Source: Rhodospirillales bacterium
GTDB taxonomy: Bacteria > Pseudomonadota > Alphaproteobacteria > BOG-932 > Roseiterribacteraceae
Direction: 5' to 3'
Length of the DNA stretch: 64,000 nt
NCBI GenBank assembly: GCA_028291365.1
Contig: JAQGIE010000045.1
Coordinates: forward strand, 31,684-95,683
Below are positions 18,460-27,751 of the stretch, piece after piece (positions within the stretch are counted from its first letter, which is position 1; every line of letters starts with the position of its first letter). The translations under genes were made by a program, and so were the position numbers. The notes beneath the pieces were generated by a model. It saw only the letters and a program-made list of their open reading frames with translations. It searched no databases and had not been told where the DNA came from.

Positions 18460-21400
18460 GTGAAACCTGCCGTTGCGCAACTTCGCTGGCTGATTTCGCG
18501 CGCTGCGCCCACCACACCGAGGATGATCAAGACCGCGTGTGCCGCGCTGGCACTGCTCTCGCTGGTGTCGGCTGAAGCCGCCGCCGAAACCCAAATCACG
18601 TCGACGCAATCGACTCCGATCGCGACGTCGACCGCCAATAACGGCTTGCCCGACGACATCCGGGTGACCAGTACGGGCGTGCTGCAGACGGGCGGGCCGA
18701 CCACGGCCGCGACGCTCAACAGCAGCAACCTCATCACCAACGAAGGCACGATCAAGATCCTCGACAGCAACGATTCCGTCGGCGTCGCGGTGCGCGGCGG
18801 CAACACCGGCAGCGTCAACAACAACGGCTCGATCGTGATCAGCGAGACGACGCCGGCAACGACGATCCCGCTGACAGTGGAGGGCAACCGCTACGGCATC
18901 CAGGTGACCGGGCCGCAACCCTTCTTCGGCTCGATCGTCCAGGGCACCGGGTCGATCCAGGTGCTGGGCAACAACTCGGCCGGCGTCACGCTCGACACGC
19001 GGCTCGAAGGCTTCATCGCGCTGGGCGGTTCGACCGCCATCACCGGTGACAATTCCGCCGGCCTGCGCACGCGCGGCGTCGTGGTCGGCGACGTCACCAT
19101 CGGCGGCACCGTTACCGCGATCGGCGTCAACACATCGGCGGCGTCGTTCGAACAGTCGATCCTGGGCCGCCTGACGATCCAGAACGCGATGACGGCGACC
19201 GGCTATTTGAACCCGGTGCGCACGACCGATCCCACCGCGTTCGCCGCGCTCGGCCCCAACGACATGCTGCAAGGCGGCCCGGTGGTTCGCGTCGCCGGCG
19301 ATGTCGGCAACGGCGTCATCGTCGACACGGCCGGCACGCTGACCAGCTCGGGCTCGGCGCCGGCGCTGTTGATCGGCGGCACGGCCAACTCGCATCTCGG
19401 CATTGCCGGCACCGATGTCGACAACGCCGCTTTGTTGCTGCGCGGCACGCTCGCCGCCGACGGCGTCTACAACAACATCACCGCGACGACGCTGCAGATC
19501 GGCGGCCAGGGCGGCACCGTCACGCTCGACGGCGGCATCCGCAACACCGGCCAGATCAACGCCAACGCGTTCGCGGCCGGATCGACCGCGGTTCGCGCTG
19601 CTGCCGGTGCGGTCATTCCGACGCTGCGCAACGAAGGCGTCATCCAGGCGACCGCGACCGCGGAATCGCCGATCACCGTAAACGCGGTGCGCATCGAGAA
19701 GGGGGCGACGCTCAATTCGATCGCCAACTCAGGCACGATCAGCGCGACGATCACGGGTTCGAACGGCACGCATACACCGGTCGCCGGCAATGCGACGGTG
19801 ATTCAGGATCTGTCGGGCACGCTGACCTCGATCTCCAACCAGGGCCAGATCCTGGCGACGCTCAATCCGGGCACGGCGGGCGAGGCGACCGCAGGCAGCA
19901 AGATCGCGATCGACGTCCGTGCCAATACCAGCGGCGTCAACTTCACCCAGACCACGATCGCAGGCGGAACGGTGACGCCGAACGTCGTCGGCGACATGCT
20001 GTTCGGTTCGGGCAACGATCAGCTCAACCTGCTGGGCGGCACGCTCAAAGGCGCGGTTGCGTTCGGCGGCGGCAATGACTCGCTGAAACTCGACAATGGC
20101 GCGACATTGACCGGTGCGATCACCGACCCGAACGGTCGCGTCACGGTCGGCATCGCCAACGGCAAGCTGGTGCAGACCGGCTTTGGCCAGTTGAACGTGG
20201 CGGGGCTGAATATCGGTGCCAGCGGCCAGATCGTTCTGCCGTTCGATCCCGCGACCGGCCGCGTCGGCACGATCGCGGCGAGCGGCGGCGTCAATCTGGT
20301 GCAGGGTTCGAAGCTTGGCCTCGACATTCAGTCGAAACTGACGGCGCCGATCGCGCTCACGCTGATCACGGCACCGTCGGCGCAGTTCACCAGCCAGATC
20401 ACGCTGGGCGACGTGCCGTATTTCTACAACGCGACGCTGGTGCAGAGCGCCGCCAACGGTACGATCGGCGTGCAGGTTCGCCAACGCACCGCTGCCGAAG
20501 CCGGCATTACGGTCGGCGCGAACGCCTATAACGCGATCTTCCAGCAGAACGACAAGGACGTGCAGATCGGCCAGGCCTTCTCCCGCGCGGTCGACCAGGC
20601 GAGCTTCAAGCAGCTCTATGAACGCATGCTTCCGTCCTATGCCGGCGGTCAGTTCTATACGCTGAGCCAGGGCGTCGACGCGCTGGTGCGGGCGCAGGGC
20701 GACGACGCGGTGAGTGTGCGCCCGACGACGCGCAACGGTTTCTGGGTCCAGCCGTTCGGCTATGGCGCGTCGCGTGACCGCGATCAGGCGCCGGGTTTCC
20801 TCGGCGGCGGCTACGGTCTCGCGATCGGTTGGGAAAAGCCCAACACATCGGTCGGCACGTACGGCGTCTCGTTGTCGACGCTACGCACCTGGGTCGACGA
20901 CAAGGATACCGATCCCAACGATCGCACCGTGTCGAACTCCTACCTGCTGGGCGCGTACTGGCAGGTAAGCGGCAGCGGCATCAACCTCTCGGCCAGCGTC
21001 AATGGCGGTTACGTGAACTCGGGCAGCACGCGCCAGATCAGCTCGACCGACAGCAACGACGTCGCGTTCACGCGCAACGCGGAAGCGCGCTGGGGCGGCC
21101 TGCTGGGCAGCGCGCACGCCAGCGCGTCGTACCAGGCCGATCTGTTCGGCACCGTCTATGCGCGCCCCAAAGTCACCGCGACGTACCTCATCCTGCAGGA
21201 AAACGCGCACGCCGAAAGCGGCGGCGGCGACGGTTTCGATCTGCAGGTCGGCAGCCGCAACTCGACCCAGGGATCGGTCGAAGGCTCGGTGGCGTTCGGC
21301 GCGGCGCTGGGCAGCGGTGCATTCAAATGGCGTCCGGAAATCGAAGTCGGCTATCGCCAGCTGTTCGGCAACGGGGCGGCTTCGACCACGGCGCAATTCC

Positions 21401-21579
21401 TCAGCGGCGGCCCCAGCTTTACGCTCGACCCGCAGAAGCTGCAGGGCGGCGCCCCGCTGGCACGCATCGCGCTGCGTGGCGGCGATCGCGTTGCCGATGT
21501 CGGATTCGAGCTGGGTGGCGAAGACCGCAGCGGCTACCGCGCCTATGACGGCCGCTTCGTCGCCCGGTTGCGCTTCTGA
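18460..21579 (+). CDS. autotransporter with C-terminal beta-barrel (alternative start 18523)
   Basis: Repetitive N/G/T-rich passenger, C-terminal barrel ending in YDGRFVARLRF; signal peptide MIKTACAALALLSLVSAEAAA from 18523. Confidence 0.88.
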   Translation: MKPAVAQLRWLISRAAPTTPRMIKTACAALALLSLVSAEAAAETQITSTQSTPIATSTANNGLPDDIRVTSTGVLQTGGPTTAATLNSSNLITNEGTIKILDSNDSVGVAVRGGNTGSVNNNGSIVISETTPATTIPLTVEGNRYGIQVTGPQPFFGSIVQGTGSIQVLGNNSAGVTLDTRLEGFIALGGSTAITGDNSAGLRTRGVVVGDVTIGGTVTAIGVNTSAASFEQSILGRLTIQNAMTATGYLNPVRTTDPTAFAALGPNDMLQGGPVVRVAGDVGNGVIVDTAGTLTSSGSAPALLIGGTANSHLGIAGTDVDNAALLLRGTLAADGVYNNITATTLQIGGQGGTVTLDGGIRNTGQINANAFAAGSTAVRAAAGAVIPTLRNEGVIQATATAESPITVNAVRIEKGATLNSIANSGTISATITGSNGTHTPVAGNATVIQDLSGTLTSISNQGQILATLNPGTAGEATAGSKIAIDVRANTSGVNFTQTTIAGGTVTPNVVGDMLFGSGNDQLNLLGGTLKGAVAFGGGNDSLKLDNGATLTGAITDPNGRVTVGIANGKLVQTGFGQLNVAGLNIGASGQIVLPFDPATGRVGTIAASGGVNLVQGSKLGLDIQSKLTAPIALTLITAPSAQFTSQITLGDVPYFYNATLVQSAANGTIGVQVRQRTAAEAGITVGANAYNAIFQQNDKDVQIGQAFSRAVDQASFKQLYERMLPSYAGGQFYTLSQGVDALVRAQGDDAVSVRPTTRNGFWVQPFGYGASRDRDQAPGFLGGGYGLAIGWEKPNTSVGTYGVSLSTLRTWVDDKDTDPNDRTVSNSYLLGAYWQVSGSGINLSASVNGGYVNSGSTRQISSTDSNDVAFTRNAEARWGGLLGSAHASASYQADLFGTVYARPKVTATYLILQENAHAESGGGDGFDLQVGSRNSTQGSVEGSVAFGAALGSGAFKWRPEIEVGYRQLFGNGAASTTAQFLSGGPSFTLDPQKLQGGAPLARIALRGGDRVADVGFELGGEDRSGYRAYDGRFVARLRF

Positions 21580-21670
21580 AGGGGGCGCGTCCGGAGGCTG
21601 CCGGGCAGGAGACTAGGCAGGCGGGCGATTTTGCGTTCCATTGTTGGAATCCAATCAACAGGGGATCCGC

Positions 21671-21985
21671 ATGTTGAAGCCCAAGCTGCTGCTGCTCGTC
21701 GCTGCTCTGACCGTCCCCGCGCTGTCCGCGACCGCGCAGACCGCCGCGAGCACGACCCCCGTTGCGACGCAATCCGCTGCCGACAAGGCGGGCGCCGGCG
21801 CGACGCCCCCCGCTGCATTTTTGCGCACGGCGGAGAAGCGCGGCTATAGCGACATCAAGCTGACCGCCGACAAGGCACGCGGCGGCTGGACCGGCGCCGC
21901 GACCAAGGGCGGCAAGCAGGTGCGGCTGCACCTCGCGCCCAACGGAAATACGCGCGAATTGCGGGCGCCCAAGAAGACGAGCTGA
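21671..21985 (+). CDS. small exported protein
   Basis: Signal peptide MLKPKLLLLVAALTVPALSATAQ; internal ATG of ORF 21641..21985. Confidence 0.6.
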   Translation: MLKPKLLLLVAALTVPALSATAQTAASTTPVATQSAADKAGAGATPPAAFLRTAEKRGYSDIKLTADKARGGWTGAATKGGKQVRLHLAPNGNTRELRAPKKTS

Positions 21986-22048
21986 ACGCGTTCGCCGTTT
22001 GTCGAAGCGAGCGTCAGCTGCGCCGCTTCGACAACGTGCCCGGCGCCG

Positions 22049-22219
22049 TCAGATCGGATCGTCGGTTTTGGATGACGATGGCGGCGGCCCGCGGTGCAGC
22101 GTGCCGCCGTCTTTCTGATAGTCGCGCGCGGTCTTCCCGCGCGGCGGCTCGCGCATGCTGAAATAGGCGACCGCGAAAACCACGACCAATCCCACGACGA
22201 CCCAACCAAACGTACCCAT
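22049..22219 (-). CDS. small single-TM membrane protein
   Basis: MGTFGWVVVGLVVVFAVAYFSMREPPRGKTARDYQKDGG. Confidence 0.5.
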   Translation of the reverse strand: MGTFGWVVVGLVVVFAVAYFSMREPPRGKTARDYQKDGGTLHRGPPPSSSKTDDPI

Positions 22220-22314
22220 TCGCGCCTCCCGCAAATCACCTCATGCCCGGCTCGTGCCGCAGAGACAAGGTCGCTCGGGACGGGCCGGGTCGCTCCGAAA
22301 AACGATGATGAAGC

Positions 22315-23220
22315 TCACGCCGCCGCGGCGGAGCCGTTCGCGCCGGCGATTTCGGCTTCGAGGAAGGCCCGCAGCGCGACGATAGCGGGCTCGTTGCGGC
22401 GCTCGGGTGCGTGCACGAACCAATACGCCATGTCGCTCTCGATGGTGATGTCGAACGGCCGGATCAACCGCCCGTCCGACAATTCGCAGCGGAACAGAAT
22501 CGGGTTGAGCAGCGCCACGCCCTGGCCCGCCATCGCCGCGGTGGCGAGGTGGGACTGGGTGAAATAGTCGGTCGGCACATAGCGCGGCTCGCAGCCCGCC
22601 ATGCCCGCCGCACGGAACCACGGCACCCAGCATTCTTCGTCGCGGAACAGCTCGTAGTTGAGCAGGTCGGACGGCTCGTTCAACGGGCCGGCGCGCGCCA
22701 GCAGCGCCGGCGACAGCATCGGCGTGTGCAGCGCCGGAATCAGCTTGGTCGCTTCGACGCCGGCCCAGCCGCCGCGGCCGCCGCGCAGCGCCAGGTCGGC
22801 GGCGTCGGCGCCGCGCAGATCGCGCAGCTGCGGCGTCGATTCGAGCGAGATCAACACGGTCGGATGCTGGTTGCGAAAGGCGGGCAGGCGATTCACCAGC
22901 CAGTCGGCCAAGGTTTGCGTCGCGCTGATACGCAGGGTGGTGGCTTCCTGCAGCTCCTGCAGCCCCTCGTAGAGCTGGTCGAAGGCGCGCTGGGTGCGCT
23001 GCGCCAGCCGTGCGCCCGACGCGGTCAAGGCCAGGCGCGATCCGTCGCGGGCAAACAAACGGACGCCAAGCCGCTCCTCCAGCTGCCGGATCTGCCAGCT
23101 CACCGCCGCCTGCGTCATGCCGAGTTCATCGGCGGCGCGGGTGAAATTCATGGCGCGCGAGGCCGCGTCGAACGCGCGAAGCGAGGAGAGAGCCGGGAGT
23201 TTGAGCCGCATTGGAACCAT
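22315..23220 (-). CDS. LysR-family regulator (GcvA-like), copy 1
   Basis: LPALSSLRAFDAASRAMNFTRAADELGMTQAAVSWQIRQLEERLGVRLFARDGSRLALT. Confidence 0.9.
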   Translation of the reverse strand: MVPMRLKLPALSSLRAFDAASRAMNFTRAADELGMTQAAVSWQIRQLEERLGVRLFARDGSRLALTASGARLAQRTQRAFDQLYEGLQELQEATTLRISATQTLADWLVNRLPAFRNQHPTVLISLESTPQLRDLRGADAADLALRGGRGGWAGVEATKLIPALHTPMLSPALLARAGPLNEPSDLLNYELFRDEECWVPWFRAAGMAGCEPRYVPTDYFTQSHLATAAMAGQGVALLNPILFRCELSDGRLIRPFDITIESDMAYWFVHAPERRNEPAIVALRAFLEAEIAGANGSAAAA

Positions 23221-23377
23221 TCTAGCGCGCGCCGGAGCGATCGACAGTTCCGCTTGGTGCGCACCCGATGGCACCACCGCCTGCCAACCAAGGTGGGCTT
23301 ATGGGGACCAGCAGGAACTCTCGATTCCGCTTCGCCGTCTGCGGGGCCACTTTCACGGACAGCGAAGGAGATGCGTC

Positions 23378-23560
23378 ATGCGCCAACCCACCGACATCGT
23401 ACCAATCATCCTGCCCGGCCTGTTCAACCGCCCCGAGGCCGAACCCCCCTGCCAGCCGCAGCAGCGCCGGGACGCCATCCCGCACCGCGCGCCGCGCCCG
23501 GGCTGGCGCGCGCTCGAGACGGTCTTCGCCGCCACACGCGTTCGCAGCCACTGGGGCTGA
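23378..23560 (+). CDS. small hypothetical protein (60 aa), divergent from LysR copy 1
   Basis: aaggag upstream of ATG; MRQPTDIVPIILPGLFNRPEAEPP...FAATRVRSHWG. Confidence 0.45.
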   Translation: MRQPTDIVPIILPGLFNRPEAEPPCQPQQRRDAIPHRAPRPGWRALETVFAATRVRSHWG

Positions 23561-23594
23561 GCGGCATGGAGCCTGGCAGGACGATGGGTGAGGC

Positions 23595-24491
23595 TTACGC
23601 CGCGGCGGCGGAGCGGTTCGCGTCGGCGATCTCGGCTTCGAGGAAGGCGCGCAGCGCCACGATGGCGGGGTCGTTGCGCCGCTCGGGCGCGTGCACGAAC
23701 CAGTAGCCGAGCTCATTTTCGATGGTGAGATCGAACGGCTGGATCAGGCGCCCGTCCAGCAACTCGTAGCGGAACAGGATCGGGTTCAGCAACGCCACGC
23801 CCTGGCCGGCCATCGCCGACGTGGCGAGATGCGACTGGGTCAGATAATCGGTCGGCGCGTAGCGCGGCTTGCAGCCCGCCATGCCGGCATCCCGGAACCA
23901 GTGGACCCAGCATTCCTCGTTGCGGAACAGCTCGTACTTGAGCAGGTCGCGCGGCTCGTTGAGGGGACCGACGCGCGCCAAAAGCGCAGGCGACAGCATC
24001 GGCGTGTGCAGCGCCGGAATCAGTTTGGTTGCTTCGACGCCGGCCCAGCCGCCGCGTCCGCCGCGCAACGCCAGGTCGGCTGCGTCGGCGCCGCGCAGGT
24101 CGCGCAGTTGGGGTGTCGATTCGAGTGAGATGGCGACGCTCGGATGCAGCGCGCGGAAGGCGGGCAGGCGATTGACCAGCCAGTCGGCCAGCGTCTGTGT
24201 CGCCGTGATGCGCAGCGTGGCGCCTTTTTCGAGTTCCTGCAGCCCTTCATAGAGAAGATCGAAGGCGCGCTGCGTGCGCTGCGCCAGCCGTTCGCCCGAC
24301 GCGGTCAGCGCCAGCCGCGATCCGTCACGGGCAAACAGACGAACGCCAAGCCGTTCCTCCAGCTGTCGGATCTGCCAGCTCACGGCCGCCTGCGTCATGC
24401 CCAATTCGTCGGCAGCGCGCGTGAAGTTCATTGCGCGCGACGCCGCCTCGAACGCACGCAGGGAGGACAGCGCCGGGAGTTTGAGCCGCAT
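23595..24491 (-). CDS. LysR-family regulator (GcvA-like), copy 2
   Basis: Near full-length similarity to copy 1 throughout the translation. Confidence 0.9.
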   Translation of the reverse strand: MRLKLPALSSLRAFEAASRAMNFTRAADELGMTQAAVSWQIRQLEERLGVRLFARDGSRLALTASGERLAQRTQRAFDLLYEGLQELEKGATLRITATQTLADWLVNRLPAFRALHPSVAISLESTPQLRDLRGADAADLALRGGRGGWAGVEATKLIPALHTPMLSPALLARVGPLNEPRDLLKYELFRNEECWVHWFRDAGMAGCKPRYAPTDYLTQSHLATSAMAGQGVALLNPILFRYELLDGRLIQPFDLTIENELGYWFVHAPERRNDPAIVALRAFLEAEIADANRSAAAA

Positions 24492-24796
24492 TTGAACCAG
24501 TCTAACGCGCCCCGGACGGCTCAATAGGACCGCTTTTTTACAGCTCGGAGCACCAGAGGTGCCGAAAGGCCAGCTTATGCGCGGGATCAGGAAGTCTCAA
24601 TTCGGACTCGCTGCCTTCGGTCGCACCCTCTGCGGCGACAGGGAATGACCGGTGTGGTGCGCGGAGGAGTCAGTTTAACCCCCGTCCGCGTGTGCACGGC
24701 ACATCACGCATCAATGTGCATGTCGGGATGCTGCGTCGAGTCCGTACCTGTCCAAGCTTGAATTTTGTCCATGTCCGAAAATCGCGAGCACAACTG

Positions 24797-26335
24797 ATGG
24801 AAACATGCGATCTCCCGCCAATGGACCTGCTCGACCGTGAAGCGTGCTACCGCGCGATTCAGACCCGCGACGTGCGGTTCGACGGCCGTCTTTTTGTCGG
24901 CGTGACCACGACCGGGATTTATTGCCGGCCGGTCTGTCCGGCGCGCACGCCAAAATTGGGGAATTGCACCTTCCACGCCTCCGCCGCGTCGGCACAGGCC
25001 GGCGGCTTCCGCCCGTGTCTGCGTTGCCGTCCTGAAACGGCACCCGACCTTGCCTCGTGGCGCGGCACGTCGAACTCGGTGTCGCGTGCGCTGGCCTTGA
25101 TCGCCGACGGCGCGCTCGACGGCGACGATAACGGCGTGGACGCGCTGGCCAGTCGTCTCGGCCTCGGCGAGCGCCAATTGCGCCGCCTGTTCCAGCAGCA
25201 TCTCGGCGCATCGCCGGTCGCGGTGGCGCAGACGCGCCGCGTGCTGTTCGCCAAGCAGCTGATCCAGGAAACGCGGTTGCCGATGGCGGAGGTCGCGCTC
25301 GCTTCGGGCTTCGGCAGCGTGCGTCGCTTCAACGAAACCTTCCAGACGCTGTTCCGACGTCCGCCGAGCGCGCTGCGCCGCAGTCATACGTCAAAACAGC
25401 CGGCTGCCGAGCAACCGTCGAACGATCGCGACGGCGTCACGCTGCGGCTGCGCTATCGTCCGCCGTATGATTGGGAGTCGATGCTCGACTTCCTCGGCCG
25501 TCGCGCCATCGACGGCATCGAGCAGGCGACGCACGAGCGCTATCGCCGCACCGTCCAGCATGACGGCAAGACCGGTACGGTCGATGTCGCGCACGAGCCC
25601 GCGCATGAGAGCCTGCGGGTGAAGATCCGCTTTCCCGACGTGCGCGCGCTGCCGGCGATCGTCGCGCGGGTGAAACGCGTGTTCGACGTCGATGCCGACA
25701 TCGCGACCATCTGCGAGCATCTTGCCCGCGATCCGATGCTCGCCAAGCTGGTGGCGCAGCGCCCCGGCCTGCGCGCGCCGGGGGCGTGGGACGGGTTCGA
25801 ACTCGCCGTGCGCGCGGTGCTGGCGCAGCAGGTCACCGGGCTCGCGGCGCGTCAGCTCGCGGGCAAGCTCGTCGCCGTAGCCGGCCACGCGCTGCCCGAT
25901 GGCGGCCTTGATGGCGGCGACAGGCTGCTACGCGTCTTCCCGACGCCGGCACAGCTTGCGGCGGCCGATCTGTCGGCGCTGGGCCTGCCGGCGGCGCAGC
26001 GCGAGACGCTGAAGTCGCTGGCCGAAACCGCGCTGGCCGATCCGAATCTGTTCCATCGCGTCGGCAGCCTCGAAGAGGCGGTCGAACGGTTGAGCGCGAT
26101 CCCCGGCATGGGCAATGGGACCGCGCAGTACATTGCGCTGCGTGCGCTGGCCGAAACCGACGCGTTCCCTGCCGGCGACGTCGGTCTGCTGCGCAGTGCG
26201 GGCGTCGACACGATCGAACGCCCGACAGCGTCGGACCTGCTGCGACGCGCCGAGCCCTGGCGTCCGTGGCGTGCCTACGCGGCGCAGCATCTTTGGGCGG
26301 CCGATCAAGGATTGAGCCAGGCCACGCATGGCTGA
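24797..26335 (+). CDS. Ada metal-binding/AraC-type HTH fused to AlkA-type DNA-3-methyladenine glycosylase II
   Basis: DREACYRAIQTRDVRFDGRLFVGVTTTGIYCRPVCPARTP; AraC HTH; VRAVLAQQVTGLAARQLAGKLV; IPGMGNGTAQYIALRAL (HhH-GPD). Confidence 0.92.
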   Translation: METCDLPPMDLLDREACYRAIQTRDVRFDGRLFVGVTTTGIYCRPVCPARTPKLGNCTFHASAASAQAGGFRPCLRCRPETAPDLASWRGTSNSVSRALALIADGALDGDDNGVDALASRLGLGERQLRRLFQQHLGASPVAVAQTRRVLFAKQLIQETRLPMAEVALASGFGSVRRFNETFQTLFRRPPSALRRSHTSKQPAAEQPSNDRDGVTLRLRYRPPYDWESMLDFLGRRAIDGIEQATHERYRRTVQHDGKTGTVDVAHEPAHESLRVKIRFPDVRALPAIVARVKRVFDVDADIATICEHLARDPMLAKLVAQRPGLRAPGAWDGFELAVRAVLAQQVTGLAARQLAGKLVAVAGHALPDGGLDGGDRLLRVFPTPAQLAAADLSALGLPAAQRETLKSLAETALADPNLFHRVGSLEEAVERLSAIPGMGNGTAQYIALRALAETDAFPAGDVGLLRSAGVDTIERPTASDLLRRAEPWRPWRAYAAQHLWAADQGLSQATHG

Positions 26336-26822
26336 GCGCGCCCGCCTTTTCCTCGATCGCATGGCGACGCCCATCGGTGAGCTGCTGTTGGTCGTGGACG
26401 AGGCGGACCAGCTTTGCGCCACCGACTGGGGCGAGAAAGAAATCCGGCTACGGACCCGATATCCGGCGCTGCAGGACCGGCGCAGCAAGGCGGCCGACGC
26501 GCTGCGCGCATATTTCGCCGGTGAGCTGGCGGCGATCGACAAGGTGCCGGTCGCGACCAGCGGCACCGAGTTCCAGGAATGCGTCTGGCACGTTTTGCGC
26601 GGCATTGCCTGCGGCACGGTTACGACCTATGCCGCGCTGGCGCAGCGCATCGGCCGTCCCACCGCGATTCGCGCCGTCGGTCTTGCCAATGGCAGCAACC
26701 CGATCAGCGTCGTCGTTCCGTGCCATCGCGTGATCGGATCGAACGGCACGCTGACCGGCTATGGCGGCGGGCTCGAGCGCAAGCGGTGGCTGCTCGCGCA
26801 CGAGCAAGTGACTCTGGCGTAG
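26328..26822 (+). CDS. ogt: methylated-DNA--[protein]-cysteine S-methyltransferase
   Basis: IRAVGLANGSNPISVVVPCHRVIGSNGTLTGYGGGLERKRWLLAHE (PCHRV active site). Confidence 0.95.
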   Translation: MAERARLFLDRMATPIGELLLVVDEADQLCATDWGEKEIRLRTRYPALQDRRSKAADALRAYFAGELAAIDKVPVATSGTEFQECVWHVLRGIACGTVTTYAALAQRIGRPTAIRAVGLANGSNPISVVVPCHRVIGSNGTLTGYGGGLERKRWLLAHEQVTLA

Positions 26823-26833
26823 AGGGGCAGCCC

Positions 26834-27688
26834 ATGTCACCTGTTCTCAACCATGCCACTCTAAAAGGCCCGTCGATGAGTTCGAAGAACCCGACCTGCG
26901 CGCAGCTCTTCCACCGTCTGCATCACGACGGAATCCTGTTGCTCGCCAATGCCTGGGACGCGGGCAGCGCGCGCGTGATCGAGAGCGTCGGTGCCAAGGC
27001 GCTGGCGACGACCAGCGCCGGTGTCGCCTGGGCCCACGGCTATGCCGACGGGGACAAGCTGCCGCTGCGCCTGCTGGTGCAGACCGTGTCCAGCATCGCG
27101 CGCGTCACGCGCGTGCCGCTGTCGGTCGATTTCGAAGGCGGCTACAGCGACGACGCGAAGGCGGTCGGCGAGGGCGTCGCGTCGCTGATCGACGCGGGCG
27201 CGGTCGGGATCAACATCGAAGACGGCAAGGGCGAGGTCGACCTGCTGTGCCGCAAGATCGAAGCGGCAGGCGAGGCGGGCGCCCGGCTGGGCGTCGACCT
27301 GTTCATCAATGCCCGCACCGACGTCTATCTGAAGCGGCTGGTGGCGGACGACCGGCGCGTCGAGGAAACCATCCGCCGCGCCGGGCGCTATCGCGAAGCG
27401 GGTGCCAGCGGCATCTTTGCCGCCGGCGTGTCGAACCCGGACGAGATCACCAGGCTGGTGGCCGAGATTGAGCTGCCGCTCAACGTATTAGCCTGGGCCG
27501 GCTTGCCGTCGGCTTCGGCGCTGGAGCGGCTCGGCGTCCGCCGCTTGAGCGCGGGTTCATCGATTTCGGAATCCGCCTTCGGTCATGCCGCCCAGCTGGC
27601 ACGCGCTTTCCTCGACAGCGGCGATCCCGGCTCGGTGCTCGGCGGCGCGCTGGATTACGGCGCCCTGCAGGCGCTGGTGGCGCGCTGA
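26834..27688 (+). CDS. isocitrate lyase/PEP mutase family protein
   Basis: LLANAWDAGSARVIESVGAKALATTSAGVAW; VPLSVDFEGGYSDD; GINIEDGKG. Confidence 0.88.
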   Translation: MSPVLNHATLKGPSMSSKNPTCAQLFHRLHHDGILLLANAWDAGSARVIESVGAKALATTSAGVAWAHGYADGDKLPLRLLVQTVSSIARVTRVPLSVDFEGGYSDDAKAVGEGVASLIDAGAVGINIEDGKGEVDLLCRKIEAAGEAGARLGVDLFINARTDVYLKRLVADDRRVEETIRRAGRYREAGASGIFAAGVSNPDEITRLVAEIELPLNVLAWAGLPSASALERLGVRRLSAGSSISESAFGHAAQLARAFLDSGDPGSVLGGALDYGALQALVAR

Positions 27689-27751
27689 TCTAGAATAATC
27701 AGCATTGGCCGGTTCCGGCCGGGGCATCATGATACCGGCGCTTCAACGCTC

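Noticed and set aside
24740-24796. Possible Ada-box operator upstream of the Ada/AlkA gene (gaattttgtcc, repeated tgtcc)
   Set aside because: Does not match the known AAT...GCAA boxes well enough to claim; short repeats could be chance.
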